DNA from: Desulfovirgula thermocuniculi DSM 16036
GTDB lineage: Bacteria > Bacillota > Desulfotomaculia > Desulfotomaculales > Desulfovirgulaceae
Length of the DNA stretch: 64,000 nt
Assembly: GCF_000429345.1 (NCBI RefSeq)
Contig: NZ_AUBR01000004.1
Span: forward strand, 1 to 64,000
Reading direction: 5' to 3'
A program made the position numbers and the translations under genes. The notes under the pieces were generated by a model. It saw only the letters and a program-made list of their open reading frames with translations. It had not been told where the DNA came from and did not search any database. Each line of letters begins with the position of its first letter. The stretch's first letter is position 1. Positions 11,052 to 20,353 of this stretch are shown here, piece by piece.

Positions 11052-12437
11052 GTGTTAAACGATACCATTGCGGCCATAGCCACGCCGCTGGGCGAGGGAG
11101 CCATCGGCATCGTCAGGCTCTCCGGCCCGCAGGCGCTGGAGATAGCGGAAAAGGTTTTTGTCGGCAGGGACGCAGGGCGCCTGCGGGAGCAGGGCAGCCA
11201 CCGGCTTCACTACGGCTTTGTCGTTGACCCCGAGAGCGGCGAAAAGGTGGACGAGGTGCTGCTCACGGTCATGCTTGCCCCCCGCACCTACACGCGAGAA
11301 GACGTGGTGGAGATAAACTGCCACGGGGGGATAGTGCCGCTGCGCAGGGTGCTGGAGCTGGTCCTGCGGCAAGGGGCGAGGCTGGCCCTGCCCGGAGAAT
11401 TTACCAAGAGGGCCTTTCTAAACGGGCGGATCGACCTCGCCCAGGCGGAGTCGGTGTTGGACGTGATCAGGGCCAAGACGGAGGCGGGGCTGCGGGTGGC
11501 CCTCTCCCAGCTGGCCGGGGAGCTTTCCGCAAGGGTGCGGGGCTTCCAGGACCGGATCCTGGGCCTGCTGGCCCATGTGGAGGCAAGCATTGATTTCCCG
11601 GAGGAAGACATAGAGGAACTCACGAGGGAGGAAATGGACCGCGAGGTAAGGCAAATGCTGGGGGAAGTGGGGCGCCTCCTGCAGCAGGCGCGCTACGGTA
11701 AGGTGTACCGCGAGGGTCTGCGCACGGTAATTGTGGGCAGGCCAAACGTCGGCAAGTCCTCGCTTTTAAACGCCCTGTTGCGTGAGCGGAGGGCCATCGT
11801 CACGGAGATTCCCGGCACCACCAGAGATGTGATCGAGGAAGTGGTGAACATTGCCGGGATACCCATCAGGCTTGCCGATACCGCCGGGTTGCGGGCCACG
11901 GATGACGTGGTGGAAAAAATCGGCGTGGAGAGGTCGCGGGAGGCGGTGGGCCTGGCGGATATGGTCCTGGTGGTGCTGGATGCCAGCACCGGCCTGGTGC
12001 CCGAGGATTTGGAAGTGCTGGAGCTGGTGCGGGAAAAGAAGGGCATCGTGCTGGTAAACAAGTGCGACATTGCCGACGGTGAAGCGGTGGCCGAAAGGGT
12101 ACGAGGGGTGGCCCAGGACAAGCCGGTGCTGGTGGTATCGGTGCGCACGGGGCAGGGGATGGAAAACCTGGAAAAGGCCATCGAGGAGATGGTCCTGGAG
12201 GGAAGGGTGGCCGCCTCGGATGTGCCACTGGTCAGCCACGTGCGCCACAGGGTGGCGCTGGAGCGCTGCCGGGAGCACCTGGAGGAGGTGGCCGAGGGCA
12301 TAAAAAGGGGGGAGAACCTCGACCTCTTGGCCATCGACCTGCGGGCGGCCTGGGAGGCGCTGGGCGAGATTACGGGCGCTACCGTGACGGAAGACATCGT
12401 AGACCGCATCTTCCAGGACTTTTGCATCGGGAAGTGA
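11052..12437 (+). CDS. mnmE: tRNA modification GTPase MnmE
   Basis: With MnmG it forms the complex that modifies U34 of tRNAs (carboxymethylaminomethyl group). The N-terminal folate-binding domain starts [17 protein letters not shown]. The inserted G domain has [18 protein letters not shown] and NKCD. The C-terminus is FCIGK, with the conserved cysteine required for function. It has 461 residues and a GTG start with GGTGAGGG upstream. mnmG begins 9 bp after its stop. Confidence 0.97.
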   Translation: MLNDTIAAIATPLGEGAIGIVRLSGPQALEIAEKVFVGRDAGRLREQGSHRLHYGFVVDPESGEKVDEVLLTVMLAPRTYTREDVVEINCHGGIVPLRRVLELVLRQGARLALPGEFTKRAFLNGRIDLAQAESVLDVIRAKTEAGLRVALSQLAGELSARVRGFQDRILGLLAHVEASIDFPEEDIEELTREEMDREVRQMLGEVGRLLQQARYGKVYREGLRTVIVGRPNVGKSSLLNALLRERRAIVTEIPGTTRDVIEEVVNIAGIPIRLADTAGLRATDDVVEKIGVERSREAVGLADMVLVVLDASTGLVPEDLEVLELVREKKGIVLVNKCDIADGEAVAERVRGVAQDKPVLVVSVRTGQGMENLEKAIEEMVLEGRVAASDVPLVSHVRHRVALERCREHLEEVAEGIKRGENLDLLAIDLRAAWEALGEITGATVTEDIVDRIFQDFCIGK

Positions 12438-12446
12438 GGTGGGCGT

Positions 12447-14342
12447 ATGGCTTACGAGTACCTGGCCGGAAAGTACGACGTCATCGTGGTGGGCGCAGGG
12501 CACGCGGGGTGCGAAGCCGCCCTGGCCGCGGCGCGCATGGGATGCAAGACGCTGGTGCTCACGCTGAACCTGGACAATATTGCCCTCATGCCCTGCAACC
12601 CGGCGGTAGGCGGCCCGGCAAAAGGACACCTGGTCCGGGAAATTGATGCCCTGGGCGGCGAAATGGGCCTGAATACGGACCGCACGGCCATCCAGATGCG
12701 CCTCCTGAACACGGCCAAGGGCCCTGCCGTGCAGGCGCTGCGCGCCCAGGCGGACAAGAAACGCTACCAGTGGAGCATGAGAAAGGTTCTGGAGAGCCAG
12801 CCCAACCTGGACATTAAGCAGGTCATGGTTTCCCGGCTCCTCGTGAGGGGCGACAGGGTGGAGGGCGTGGTGGGCACCACCGGGGCCAAGTTTCTGGCGC
12901 CGGCGGTAATCCTGGCCACGGGCGTGTACCTGGACTCGCGCATCATCATCGGCGAGTACGCCTACAAAGGGGGCCCGCAGGGGCAGCTGGCCGCCGTAGG
13001 GCTTTCAGACTCCCTCCGTGACCTAGGCCTGCAGCTGGTGCGTTTCAAGACGGGCACGCCGCCCCGGGTGGACCGCCGCACCGTAGACTTCAGCAAGATG
13101 ATCATCCAGCCCGGGGACGAGAGGCTGCTCAACTTTTCTTTCATCTCCCCCGTAAGGGAAAGAGAACAGGTTCCCTGCTGGCTAACCCATACCACGGAGG
13201 CCACGCACCGCGTGATCAGGGAGAACCTCCACCGCTCGCCCCTTTATTCGGGGATGATCCAGGGGGTGGGGCCGCGCTACTGTCCATCCATAGAGGACAA
13301 GGTGGTCCGCTTTGCGCACCGGCCCAGCCACCAGGTCTTCATCGAGCCGGAGGGCATCGACACGGTGGAGATGTACGTGCAGGGGATGTACACGAGCCTG
13401 CCGGAAGACGTGCAGCTGGCCATGCTGCGCACCATACCGGGCCTGGAAAGGGTGGAGATCATCAGGCCGGGATACGCCATCGAGTACGACTGCATCGTGC
13501 CCACGCAGTTAAAACCTTCCCTGGAGTGCAAGACCATCGGGGGGCTTTTCTGCGCGGGGCAGATAAACGGCACCTCCGGCTACGAGGAAGCTGCCGCCCA
13601 GGGGATCATGGCCGGCATCAATGCCGCCCTCTTCATAAAGGGCAGGGAGCCGCTGATCCTTTCGCGCTCCGAAGCATACATCGGGGTGTTAATTGACGAC
13701 CTGGTCACCAAGGGCACCAACGAGCCTTACCGCATGCTTACCTCCAGGGCGGAATACAGGCTCCTCCTGCGCCAGGATAACGCCGACATGCGGCTGACGG
13801 AAAAGGGCTACGAAGTGGGGCTGGTCACGCCGGAGCGCTACCGGGCCTTTGAGAAAAAGAGGAAGATGGTGCAGGAAGAGATAGACCGGCTGAAGAAAAC
13901 CATCGTGCCGGTGAACGAGAGGGTGCAGGAGATCCTGAAAAAGGCCAACAGCGCGCCGGTGCAGCACGGGACCACGGCGGCGGTGCTCTTGCGGCGGCCG
14001 GAGATAAATTACGGGCACATTAAGGAAATTACGCCCGGCCCGGAACTGCCGCCGGAAGTAATTGAAGTGGTGGAGATAGAGATAAAGTACGAGGGTTACA
14101 TTAAAAAACAGATGCAGCAGGTGGAGCGCTTTGAGAAGCTGGAGGGGAGGCGCATACCCGACGACATAGACTATACGCAGGTAAAGGGGCTCTCCAACGA
14201 GGCCAGGCAAAAGCTTTCCCAGATAAGGCCGCGGTCCATCGGCCAGGCCAGCCGCATCTCGGGAGTAAACCCGTCCGACATAGCGGTGCTCCTGGTGTAC
14301 CTGGAAGGAAGGCAGCGCGCGGAGGAACAGGCGGCCACATGA
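12447..14342 (+). CDS. mnmG: tRNA uridine-5-carboxymethylaminomethyl modification enzyme MnmG
   Basis: FAD-dependent partner of MnmE. The dinucleotide-binding motif is [19 protein letters not shown] near residue 16. The family signatures [11 protein letters not shown] and [16 protein letters not shown] are present. It has 631 residues, normal for the long MnmG form, which rules out the shorter TrmFO. The stop overlaps the rsmG start (ATGA). Confidence 0.97.
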   Translation: MAYEYLAGKYDVIVVGAGHAGCEAALAAARMGCKTLVLTLNLDNIALMPCNPAVGGPAKGHLVREIDALGGEMGLNTDRTAIQMRLLNTAKGPAVQALRAQADKKRYQWSMRKVLESQPNLDIKQVMVSRLLVRGDRVEGVVGTTGAKFLAPAVILATGVYLDSRIIIGEYAYKGGPQGQLAAVGLSDSLRDLGLQLVRFKTGTPPRVDRRTVDFSKMIIQPGDERLLNFSFISPVREREQVPCWLTHTTEATHRVIRENLHRSPLYSGMIQGVGPRYCPSIEDKVVRFAHRPSHQVFIEPEGIDTVEMYVQGMYTSLPEDVQLAMLRTIPGLERVEIIRPGYAIEYDCIVPTQLKPSLECKTIGGLFCAGQINGTSGYEEAAAQGIMAGINAALFIKGREPLILSRSEAYIGVLIDDLVTKGTNEPYRMLTSRAEYRLLLRQDNADMRLTEKGYEVGLVTPERYRAFEKKRKMVQEEIDRLKKTIVPVNERVQEILKKANSAPVQHGTTAAVLLRRPEINYGHIKEITPGPELPPEVIEVVEIEIKYEGYIKKQMQQVERFEKLEGRRIPDDIDYTQVKGLSNEARQKLSQIRPRSIGQASRISGVNPSDIAVLLVYLEGRQRAEEQAAT

Positions 14343-15067
14343 AGGGCGCGGCGGAACTCGATGAGCTTTTGTGTGGCGCGGCGCGCAGGTGGGGGGTGGA
14401 GGTGGGCAAGGGGGCGCTGGAAAGGTTCAGGGCTTACCTGAACCTGCTCCTGGAGTGGAACAGGAGGATAAATTTGACCGCCGTGGTGGAGCCGCGCGAG
14501 GTTTACGTGAAGCACTTTATCGACTCCCTTTCCCTTCTTGCACTTTACCGCCCGCACGAAGGAATTAGCGCGGTGGACATCGGGTCGGGGGCCGGCTTTC
14601 CCGGCATGCCCCTGAAGATCGTGCGGGAGGACCTCGAGCTGACCCTGGTGGAGGCGGTGGGCAAGAAGGCCTTTTTCCTGGAGCAGCTGGTGCGCGCCCT
14701 GGGACTGCGCGGAGTGAAGGTGGTAAAAGGGAGGGCGGAGGAGTTGGGGCGGAGGCGGGATTTTCGCGGAGGCTTCGGGCTGGCCATGGCGCGGGCGGTG
14801 GCCCCTCTGCCCGTGCTCCTGGAGTACGCCCTTCCCTTGCTGAGGGAGGGGGCGCTTTTTGTGGCCTACAAGGGGCCGGGTGCGAAAGAGGAAGTGGATG
14901 CGGCGCGGGGGGCGCTTGCCCTGCTGGGGGGGGAGATAAAGAGGGTGGAGCGGCTGGAGCTTCCCTACGCGGGCCACGAAAGGGTGCTGGTTTTTGTGGA
15001 GAAGGTGGGGGAAACTCCCCCGGCATATCCCCGGCGCACGGCGGCAATCAGGCGCCGCCCGCTGTGA
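14339..15067 (+). CDS. rsmG: 16S rRNA (guanine527-N7)-methyltransferase RsmG
   Basis: SAM-dependent methyltransferase acting on G527 of 16S rRNA. The SAM-binding loop is [16 protein letters not shown] (about residues 79-94), preceded by [20 protein letters not shown]. It has 242 residues. ATG at 14339 overlaps the mnmG stop. The mnmE-mnmG-rsmG-parA-parB order is a standard origin-proximal arrangement. Confidence 0.96.
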   Translation: MKGAAELDELLCGAARRWGVEVGKGALERFRAYLNLLLEWNRRINLTAVVEPREVYVKHFIDSLSLLALYRPHEGISAVDIGSGAGFPGMPLKIVREDLELTLVEAVGKKAFFLEQLVRALGLRGVKVVKGRAEELGRRRDFRGGFGLAMARAVAPLPVLLEYALPLLREGALFVAYKGPGAKEEVDAARGALALLGGEIKRVERLELPYAGHERVLVFVEKVGETPPAYPRRTAAIRRRPL

Positions 15068-15132
15068 GCAAAAAATTTTTATGCATAATTTTGGGGGTAC
15101 GGGGCAACTTAATATGCGGAGGTGATAGTTTA

Positions 15133-15282
15133 ATGGCCACCATTAAGTGCTCGGTTACCGAGTGCCAGTACAATGCCAATCAGATGTGCGACGCCCCGAT
15201 GATCCAGGTTAACCGCAATGGGGCCAGCAGGGCAAACAGCTCTGCCCAGACGCAGTGTGAGACGTTTAAGACACGGGGCTAA
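15133..15282 (+). CDS. Small DUF1540 protein
   Basis: A 49-residue protein with four cysteines (IKCSVTECQYN, MCDAP, TQCETF), the pattern of DUF1540, a family common in spore-forming Firmicutes. The cysteines suggest metal binding, but the function is not known. The start is ATG at 15133 with GGAGGTGATAG upstream. A longer in-frame start at 15064 would overlap rsmG without a ribosome-binding site. A terminator follows, so it may be the last gene of the mnm operon or a separate unit. Confidence 0.85.
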   Translation: MATIKCSVTECQYNANQMCDAPMIQVNRNGASRANSSAQTQCETFKTRG

Positions 15283-15297
15283 GCACCACCTCCGCAG

Positions 15298-15324
15298 AAA
15301 GGCCGCAAAGATGCGGCCTTTTTT
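15298..15324 (+). terminator. Rho-independent terminator
   Basis: GGCCGCA (15301-15307) pairs with TGCGGCC (15312-15318) around a 4-nt loop, with an A run before and a T run after. It separates the DUF1540 gene from parA. The A run on the other side could let it also act on the minus strand, but no gene ends there. Confidence 0.88.
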
Positions 15325-15395
15325 ATTGGGCAGGAGAAAAAGTTTCACCGTTGAATATTGGCATAATAAACGTTTTGCGGTGAGGTGGGTAGTGC

Positions 15396-16157
15396 TTGGG
15401 AAGGACCATTGCCATTGCCAACCAAAAAGGAGGTGTGGCCAAGACAACCACGGCGGTAAACCTGGCGGCATGGCTTTCCCTGCTGGGCAAGGACGTTTTG
15501 CTGGTGGACGTTGACCCCCAGGGCAACGCCACCAGCGGCGTGGGCATCAATAAGGACGGGCTGGAAAGGTGCATTTACGACGTGCTCATAGGCGGCGCGG
15601 AAATTGCCTCGGTAATTACGGGCACCGCCATTGAAAAGCTAAAGGTGGTGCCGGCGACCATTGAGCTGGCCGGGGCGGAGGTAGAGCTGGTGGCCCTGCC
15701 GGAAAGGGAAAAGCGGCTGCGCAGGGCGCTGGACCCGGTGAGGGCAGACTACGATTTTATATTTATTGACTGCCCACCTTCCCTGGGACTTTTGACCGTC
15801 AATGCCCTGGTGGCCGCCGATTCGGTGCTCATCCCCATCCAGTGCGAGTACTATGCTCTGGAGGGGGTCGGCCAGCTGATGAACACCATCCGGCTGGTAC
15901 AAAAGCGCTTGAACCCGGGCCTCGTTCTGGAGGGAGTGCTTCTGACCATGTTTGACGGGCGGACCAACCTGAGCATACAGGTGGTGGAAGAGGTGAAAAA
16001 GTTTTTCCCAGGTAAAGTGTACCGCACCATCATTCCCCGCAACGTGCGTTTAAGCGAGGCGCCGAGCCACGGCCAGCCGGTTATGCTGTACGACCGGAGG
16101 TCGCGCGGGGCGGAAGTGTACTACGAGCTGGCCAGGGAAGTGATGGGCGGTGAGTAA
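15396..16157 (+). CDS. parA: Chromosome partitioning ATPase ParA/Soj
   Basis: Walker-type ATPase that acts with ParB in origin segregation and, in Bacillus, regulates DnaA. It has the deviant Walker A motif KGGVAKTTTAVNLA at the N-terminus and FIDCPPSLGLLT as the Walker B region. It is 253 residues with no N-terminal DNA-binding extension, as in chromosomal Soj proteins. The start is TTG at 15396 after GAGGTGGG. It overlaps parB by 8 bp. Confidence 0.96.
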   Translation: MGRTIAIANQKGGVAKTTTAVNLAAWLSLLGKDVLLVDVDPQGNATSGVGINKDGLERCIYDVLIGGAEIASVITGTAIEKLKVVPATIELAGAEVELVALPEREKRLRRALDPVRADYDFIFIDCPPSLGLLTVNALVAADSVLIPIQCEYYALEGVGQLMNTIRLVQKRLNPGLVLEGVLLTMFDGRTNLSIQVVEEVKKFFPGKVYRTIIPRNVRLSEAPSHGQPVMLYDRRSRGAEVYYELAREVMGGE

Positions 16158-17013
16158 GAAGCGCAGCCTCGGCAGGGGCCTCGGGGCACTGCTGCCGGGC
16201 GTGGCCCCGGAAGAGGAAGGTTCGCTAAAAGAGCTACGCGTGGGCGACATCAGGCCGAACCCGCGCCAGCCAAGGCAGTCGCTGGACGAGGAAAAAATCG
16301 CCGAGCTGGCCGCCTCCATCAAAGAGCACGGTGTGGTGCAGCCCATCCTTGTGCGACCGGTGGGGGACGGAAAGTACGAGATCATTGCCGGCGAAAGGCG
16401 CTGGAGGGCCTGCTGCCGGCTGGGTATGGAGTACATACCGGCCATCGTGCGCGGGTGCGGAGAACTGGAAGCCTCTGCGCTCTCGCTGATTGAGAACGTG
16501 CAGCGGGAGGACTTAAACCCCGTCGAAGAGGCCAAGGCCTACCGGCAGTTGCTCCAAGAGTTCGGCCTTACCCAGGAGGAAGTTTCCCGGCTGGTGGGGA
16601 AGAGCCGGGCGTATGTGGCCAATGCGGTGCGGCTGCTGGGCCTGCCCCCGGAGGTGCAGGATATGCTTGCCGAGGGGAAGCTGACCGCGGGGCACGCCCG
16701 GGCGTTATTGGTGCTGGAGGATGCGGGAAGGCAAATAGCCGTAGCCCGGGAGGCCCTCAACAAAGGCTTAACGGTGAGGGAAACGGAGGAGTTGGTGAGA
16801 AAGCTGTGCGGGGAAGGGGCGGCGGAAAAGAGGCGGGAGCGCAAAAGAAGCAGGGAGGAAAGGGACCCCCAGGTGGACGGCTTCGAGGCGGCCCTGGGCA
16901 AGGCCCTGGGCACGGCGGTGCGCATAAAGCTGCGGCGTGGGGGCGGCGGGGTCATCGAAATTCCCTTTGGCGACCGCCGGCAGCTGGCCCACCTGGTCGA
17001 ACAGTTGACCTGA
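16150..17013 (+). CDS. parB: Chromosome partitioning protein ParB
   Basis: CTP-dependent DNA clamp that loads at parS. The start LGRGLGALLPG is typical. The CTP-binding boxes show RPNPRQPRQSLDEEKIAELA and GERRWRAC. A central helix-turn-helix region follows (LTQEEVSRLVGKSRAYVANAVRLL). The C-terminal dimerisation region ends at residue 287. A parS-like palindrome lies only 16 bp beyond its stop. Confidence 0.97.
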   Translation: MSKKRSLGRGLGALLPGVAPEEEGSLKELRVGDIRPNPRQPRQSLDEEKIAELAASIKEHGVVQPILVRPVGDGKYEIIAGERRWRACCRLGMEYIPAIVRGCGELEASALSLIENVQREDLNPVEEAKAYRQLLQEFGLTQEEVSRLVGKSRAYVANAVRLLGLPPEVQDMLAEGKLTAGHARALLVLEDAGRQIAVAREALNKGLTVRETEELVRKLCGEGAAEKRRERKRSREERDPQVDGFEAALGKALGTAVRIKLRRGGGGVIEIPFGDRRQLAHLVEQLT

Positions 17014-17028
17014 AGGCGGGGCGGGGAG

Positions 17029-17057
17029 TGTTTCACGTGTTACATTACGGTGAAACA
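17029..17057. promoter_or_regulatory. parS-like palindrome, split
   Basis: TGTTTCAC at 17029-17036 and GTGAAACA at 17050-17057 are perfect half-sites of the universal parS (TGTTTCAC joined directly to GTGAAACA), but 13 bp lie between them. The first 16 bp on their own, TGTTTCACGTGTTACA, match parS at 14 of 16 positions. The site sits just after parB, where parS is often found. It may be a degenerate functional site. The split arrangement is unusual. Confidence 0.6.
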
Positions 17058-17077
17058 ACAGGCGCAGGGTGATGCTG

Positions 17078-17395
17078 ATGGACGACTTCACGCGGGGCTT
17101 TCTCCTGGGCCTGCTGGTTGGGGAGGGCCACTTTGGAGGTGACGGCAGGCAGGCGCAGATAACCCTGCGCATGCACGCGCGTCACCGCCGCCTCTTTGAG
17201 TGGCTCCTCAAGAACGTTCCCGGGTCCCGCCTCTACGGCCCGTACAGCCATGGCGGCAGGAGCTACTACCAGTGGATGGTGCGCGGCGAGGGGTTAAAAA
17301 AGCTCCTGCCCCTCCTGGACTCCCTGCCCCTCGAGGAAATAGACCCGGTCACCTTTGAGAAGTACCGCCGCATGAAGCTGAACTACCGCCTGTAA
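17078..17395 (+). CDS. Single-motif LAGLIDADG protein (homing-endonuclease-like)
   Basis: A 105-residue protein whose N-terminus RGFLLGLLVGEGHF matches the LAGLIDADG helix and its catalytic acidic residue (here Glu, in VGEGHF). The rest (QITLRMHARHRRLFEWLL, YYQWMVRG) resembles the half-domain of LAGLIDADG nucleases. Single-motif members work as homodimers. It is free-standing: I see no intron or intein around it. The start could be GTG 17069, ATG 17072 or ATG 17078; AGGGTG upstream favours the last. Its 3' end overlaps larC on the other strand by 47 bp. A non-nuclease DNA-binding role, as in WhiA, is an alternative. Confidence 0.7.
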   Translation: MDDFTRGFLLGLLVGEGHFGGDGRQAQITLRMHARHRRLFEWLLKNVPGSRLYGPYSHGGRSYYQWMVRGEGLKKLLPLLDSLPLEEIDPVTFEKYRRMKLNYRL

Positions 17396-18575
17396 TCTTC
17401 TCCCGGGCCGCCTGGGCGGCTGCCCGGTAGACTTCTTTTAGGGGCACGCCGGACCCGCGGGCGGCGCGCCGGCAATCCTCGTATTCGGGGCTCACCTGCA
17501 GGGCATTTCCCTGCCCGTCAAAGGCCACCTTTACTCCCACGGCGCCCCAGGGGGTGCCCACCTCCAGGGCCTGCCTTTGCAGGGTAAACCTGTGCTCGAG
17601 GCGGGCCCTCACGCCCAGGGTGGTGGTTTCGCGGAAAATGATCCTCAGGAGGTCGTCTCTTTTGGCGGGGGCGCAGAGCACCGCCAGGCGGGTGCCGGGG
17701 CGCCCTTTTTTCATTAGCGTGGGCCACAGGAAGACGTCCAGGGCGCCCTCTTCCCGCAGGAGGCCTTCCACGTAGGGGTAAAGCTCCGGGTTCATGTCGT
17801 CGATGTCCGTTTCCAGCACCAGCACCGCTTCCTCCCGGGCGGCAAGCTCGCCGGCGCCTTCCTTTTGTCCCAGGAAAACGCGCAGGAAATTGGGTTGCGG
17901 GTAATCGCGGGAGCCCAGCCCGTAGCCGGTGGCCTCAACGCGCATGGAGGGCAGGGGGCCGAAATCTGCGGCCAGGGTGACGGCCAGGGCCGCCCCGGTG
18001 GGCGTGACCAACTCTCCCTCCACGTTTACCTGACGCACGGGTACGCCGCGCAGGAGTTCGGCGGTGGCCGGCGCGGGGAGGGGGAGAACACCGTGGGCGC
18101 AGGTGACCGTGCCGTAGCCCATCGGCAGGGGTGAGCAGTAAATTTTTTCTACGCCGAGCAGGTGGACGGCCAGGCAGCTTCCCACCACATCTGCAATGGA
18201 GTCCACGGCACCCACCTCGTGGAAGTGCACGCGCTCCGGGGGCTTGCCGTGTACCCTCCCTTCGGCGGCGGCCAGGCGGCGGAAAACGCGCGCGGAGGTT
18301 TCTTTAACTGGTTCCGGTAGCGGTGATTCCCGGATGAGGAAGAGGATGTCTTCCAGATGGCGGTGAGGCTGGCTTTTGCCGCCGTCCTCCACGCTCACCC
18401 TGGTGCCCCGCCACCCCCCCTTTACCTCCTCCCACACTCTTATCTCCAGGCCTTCCACGGGGAGCGCTTTTAGCTGACTGACGATGGCCCGGGCGTCGGC
18501 GCCGGCGTCTATAAAGGCGGCCAGGGTCATGTCGCCGCTGATGCCGCCCACGCAGTCCAGGTAGGCAATTTTCAT
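17349..18575 (-). CDS. larC: Nickel-pincer cofactor biosynthesis protein LarC
   Basis: LarC inserts nickel into the pyridinium dithiodicarboxylate cofactor of lactate racemase and related enzymes. The protein begins MKIAYLDCVGGISGDM and contains RVHFHEVGAVDSIADVVG, both family hallmarks. All 408 residues are in one frame, whereas the Lactobacillus plantarum gene needs a programmed frameshift to make the full protein. No larA, larB or larE is nearby. The C-terminal tail, GGSSASCGGTSQR, looks non-conserved and reads through the opposite-strand LAGLIDADG gene. Confidence 0.88.
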   Translation of the reverse strand: MKIAYLDCVGGISGDMTLAAFIDAGADARAIVSQLKALPVEGLEIRVWEEVKGGWRGTRVSVEDGGKSQPHRHLEDILFLIRESPLPEPVKETSARVFRRLAAAEGRVHGKPPERVHFHEVGAVDSIADVVGSCLAVHLLGVEKIYCSPLPMGYGTVTCAHGVLPLPAPATAELLRGVPVRQVNVEGELVTPTGAALAVTLAADFGPLPSMRVEATGYGLGSRDYPQPNFLRVFLGQKEGAGELAAREEAVLVLETDIDDMNPELYPYVEGLLREEGALDVFLWPTLMKKGRPGTRLAVLCAPAKRDDLLRIIFRETTTLGVRARLEHRFTLQRQALEVGTPWGAVGVKVAFDGQGNALQVSPEYEDCRRAARGSGVPLKEVYRAAAQAAREKITGGSSASCGGTSQR

Positions 18576-18680
18576 AAAGGCTACCTCCCGGTTGTGGCTT
18601 TGTTGCTTTGCGGGCGCGGGGAAAAGGCGCGTTTAGCTGGCCCTGCTTTTAAGTATACTTGCATAAAGGGGTGGTGAACA

Positions 18681-19337
18681 GTGATCTTTGCCGACCGCGT
18701 GGATGCCGGCAGAAGGCTGGCCGCGGAGCTGAAGGGCGTCTGCCCGGGGGATGGCGTGGTGCTGGCCGTGCCGCGGGGTGGGGTGGTGGTGGGCGCGGAA
18801 GTGGCCCGGGAGCTTGGCTTTCCCCTGGATGTGGTCATCCCGCGCAAGATAGGGGCGCCGCAGAACCCGGAATTGGCCATTGGAGCGGTGACCCAGGACG
18901 GCACGGTGTACCTTAACCGCCCCCTGATGGCCGCCCTGGGCATCGGGGAGGAGGAGGTTTTTGCCCTGGTCAAGGAGGAGGAAGCGGAAATCGAGAGGCG
19001 CATGAGGCTTTACCGCGGGAGCACGGAGTACCCCGCTTACGACGGGCGGTGCGTGATCGTGGTCGACGATGGCATAGCCACGGGCTATACCATTACGGCG
19101 GCCCTGCGCTGGGTGAGAAAGAAGTTTTCGCCCTGCAAGCTGATCCTGGCCGTGCCGGTGGCCCCGCGGGAAACGGCCGTGCGGTTGAAAGGCGAGGTTG
19201 ACCAGCTGGTGGTCCTCTCCTCACCCGCCGATTTTTACGCCGTGGGCCAGTTTTACCGGGACTTCTCCCAGACCTCCGACCGGGATGTGATCGATTTGCT
19301 GGAGGAAAATAAAAAGGCCCTCCGGAGGTCAAAATAA
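18681..19337 (+). CDS. Phosphoribosyltransferase family protein
   Basis: A 218-residue protein with a type I phosphoribosyltransferase fold. The PRPP-binding loop is CVIVVDDGIATGYT (about residues 123-136) and an upstream VLAVPRGGVVVGAEVA matches the family of stand-alone PRTases of unknown substrate. GTG at 18681 follows GGGGTGG. It reads into ykuS 34 bp later. The base or substrate it uses cannot be predicted. Confidence 0.85.
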   Translation: MIFADRVDAGRRLAAELKGVCPGDGVVLAVPRGGVVVGAEVARELGFPLDVVIPRKIGAPQNPELAIGAVTQDGTVYLNRPLMAALGIGEEEVFALVKEEEAEIERRMRLYRGSTEYPAYDGRCVIVVDDGIATGYTITAALRWVRKKFSPCKLILAVPVAPRETAVRLKGEVDQLVVLSSPADFYAVGQFYRDFSQTSDRDVIDLLEENKKALRRSK

Positions 19338-19371
19338 TGCCCGGAGAAACTGTCTGGTGGAGGTGCTCCGG

Positions 19372-19608
19372 TTGCAGAGGAAAAAAGTGGCCGTGGAAGA
19401 CTCGCTCACGGGCGTAAAGAACCTCCTGGAGAGAAAGGGCTACCAGGTGGTGAGCCCGCAGAGCGGCGAAGAGGTGGTGGCTACCGTGCTTACGGGCCTG
19501 GACAACAACGTCATGAACATGCAGGATATTGCCGTCAGGGGTCGGGTCATAGACGCTGCGGGCATGACGCCGGAAGAGGTGCTGGCGCGCCTTGAAGAGC
19601 TGGCTTAA
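19372..19608 (+). CDS. ykuS: YkuS-like protein (UPF0180)
   Basis: A 78-residue protein matching YkuS of B. subtilis: VAVEDSLTGVKNLLERKGYQVV, TGLDNNVM and VIDAAGMTPEEV. The function is not known. TTG at 19372 is preceded by GGAGGTG with 6 bp spacing, which is better than the in-frame GTG at 19357. In B. subtilis ykuS neighbours an MscS-type gene (ykuT). Here the MscS gene is 4 kb away. Confidence 0.85.
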   Translation: MQRKKVAVEDSLTGVKNLLERKGYQVVSPQSGEEVVATVLTGLDNNVMNMQDIAVRGRVIDAAGMTPEEVLARLEELA

Positions 19609-19613
19609 AAACG

Positions 19614-19650
19614 GGAGGGCCCGGGAGCTACATTTCCCGGGCCTCTTTTT
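19614..19650. terminator. Bidirectional terminator between ykuS and yyaC
   Basis: The inverted repeat GGGCCCGGGA / TCCCGGGCC is bordered by T-rich DNA on the right and A-rich DNA on the left. It lies between two converging genes, and the yyaC stop (19628-19630) falls inside the loop. It probably ends both transcripts. Confidence 0.8.
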
Positions 19651-20251
19651 TGGCCACCAGGGCGGCAGCCTGCAGGATGCCCTGGGTAATCACCTCGGCC
19701 ATGCGCATGACCAGGTTGAGGCGGGTATTTTGCAGGACCATGTACTCCATGAAGCCGCCCACGTTGACAATGCCGGTGACGTGGACCTCTCCCACGGGGG
19801 GCAGGCTTTTATGCACCCCGGCGCCGGGTCTTAAGGCCCCGTCGCCGACGGTTATGTACCCCACGCTTTCCAGTGAGCCCAGGGAGGCGTCCACGGCTAC
19901 AAGCACGGGGTCGCGGTGCTCCCGGTAGATCTCCGCCAGCTTTTCCTGCAGGTTTGTGGCATGCACCGGGTGCTCCAGGGTGCCGTGGACGATGAAGGTT
20001 TCCTGGGGGGTGGCCGCAAGCTTGGTCCCTACCAGGGGACCGAGGCAGTCGCCCGTGGAGCGGTCGGTGCCGATACATAAAAGCACCAGCGGTCTTCCCT
20101 GCAGGGCTCCGGCCCTTTCCAGCCGGTAGAAGAGATCGTACCCCAGCTTCTGGGCGGCCAGGGAGTCGTCTATGTGAATCCTCGTTTTTTCGGCCTTATA
20201 AAGCTCGCATACCTTGTTGATCACTTTTATCTCCTCCTGATCTGCCAACAA
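19628..20251 (-). CDS. yyaC: Spore protease YyaC-like protein (DUF1256)
   Basis: A 207-residue DUF1256 protein. Conserved features are LCIGTDRSTGDCLGPLVGTKL and VAVDASLGSLESVG, which resemble the germination protease GPR fold. It is found in endospore formers near the origin (yyaC lies beside parB in B. subtilis) and is expressed during sporulation there. The sequence supports a spore-forming host. Whether it is an active protease is not established. Confidence 0.9.
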   Translation of the reverse strand: MLADQEEIKVINKVCELYKAEKTRIHIDDSLAAQKLGYDLFYRLERAGALQGRPLVLLCIGTDRSTGDCLGPLVGTKLAATPQETFIVHGTLEHPVHATNLQEKLAEIYREHRDPVLVAVDASLGSLESVGYITVGDGALRPGAGVHKSLPPVGEVHVTGIVNVGGFMEYMVLQNTRLNLVMRMAEVITQGILQAAALVAKKEAREM

Positions 20252-20353
20252 CTACTATATTTATTGCCGCAAGGCCAACGGTTTATTCCTCTCCCCCTTT
20301 TTCTCCAGACATGCCCTGGAAGAAAAAGCATATGATAAGGGGAGGGGATAGAT

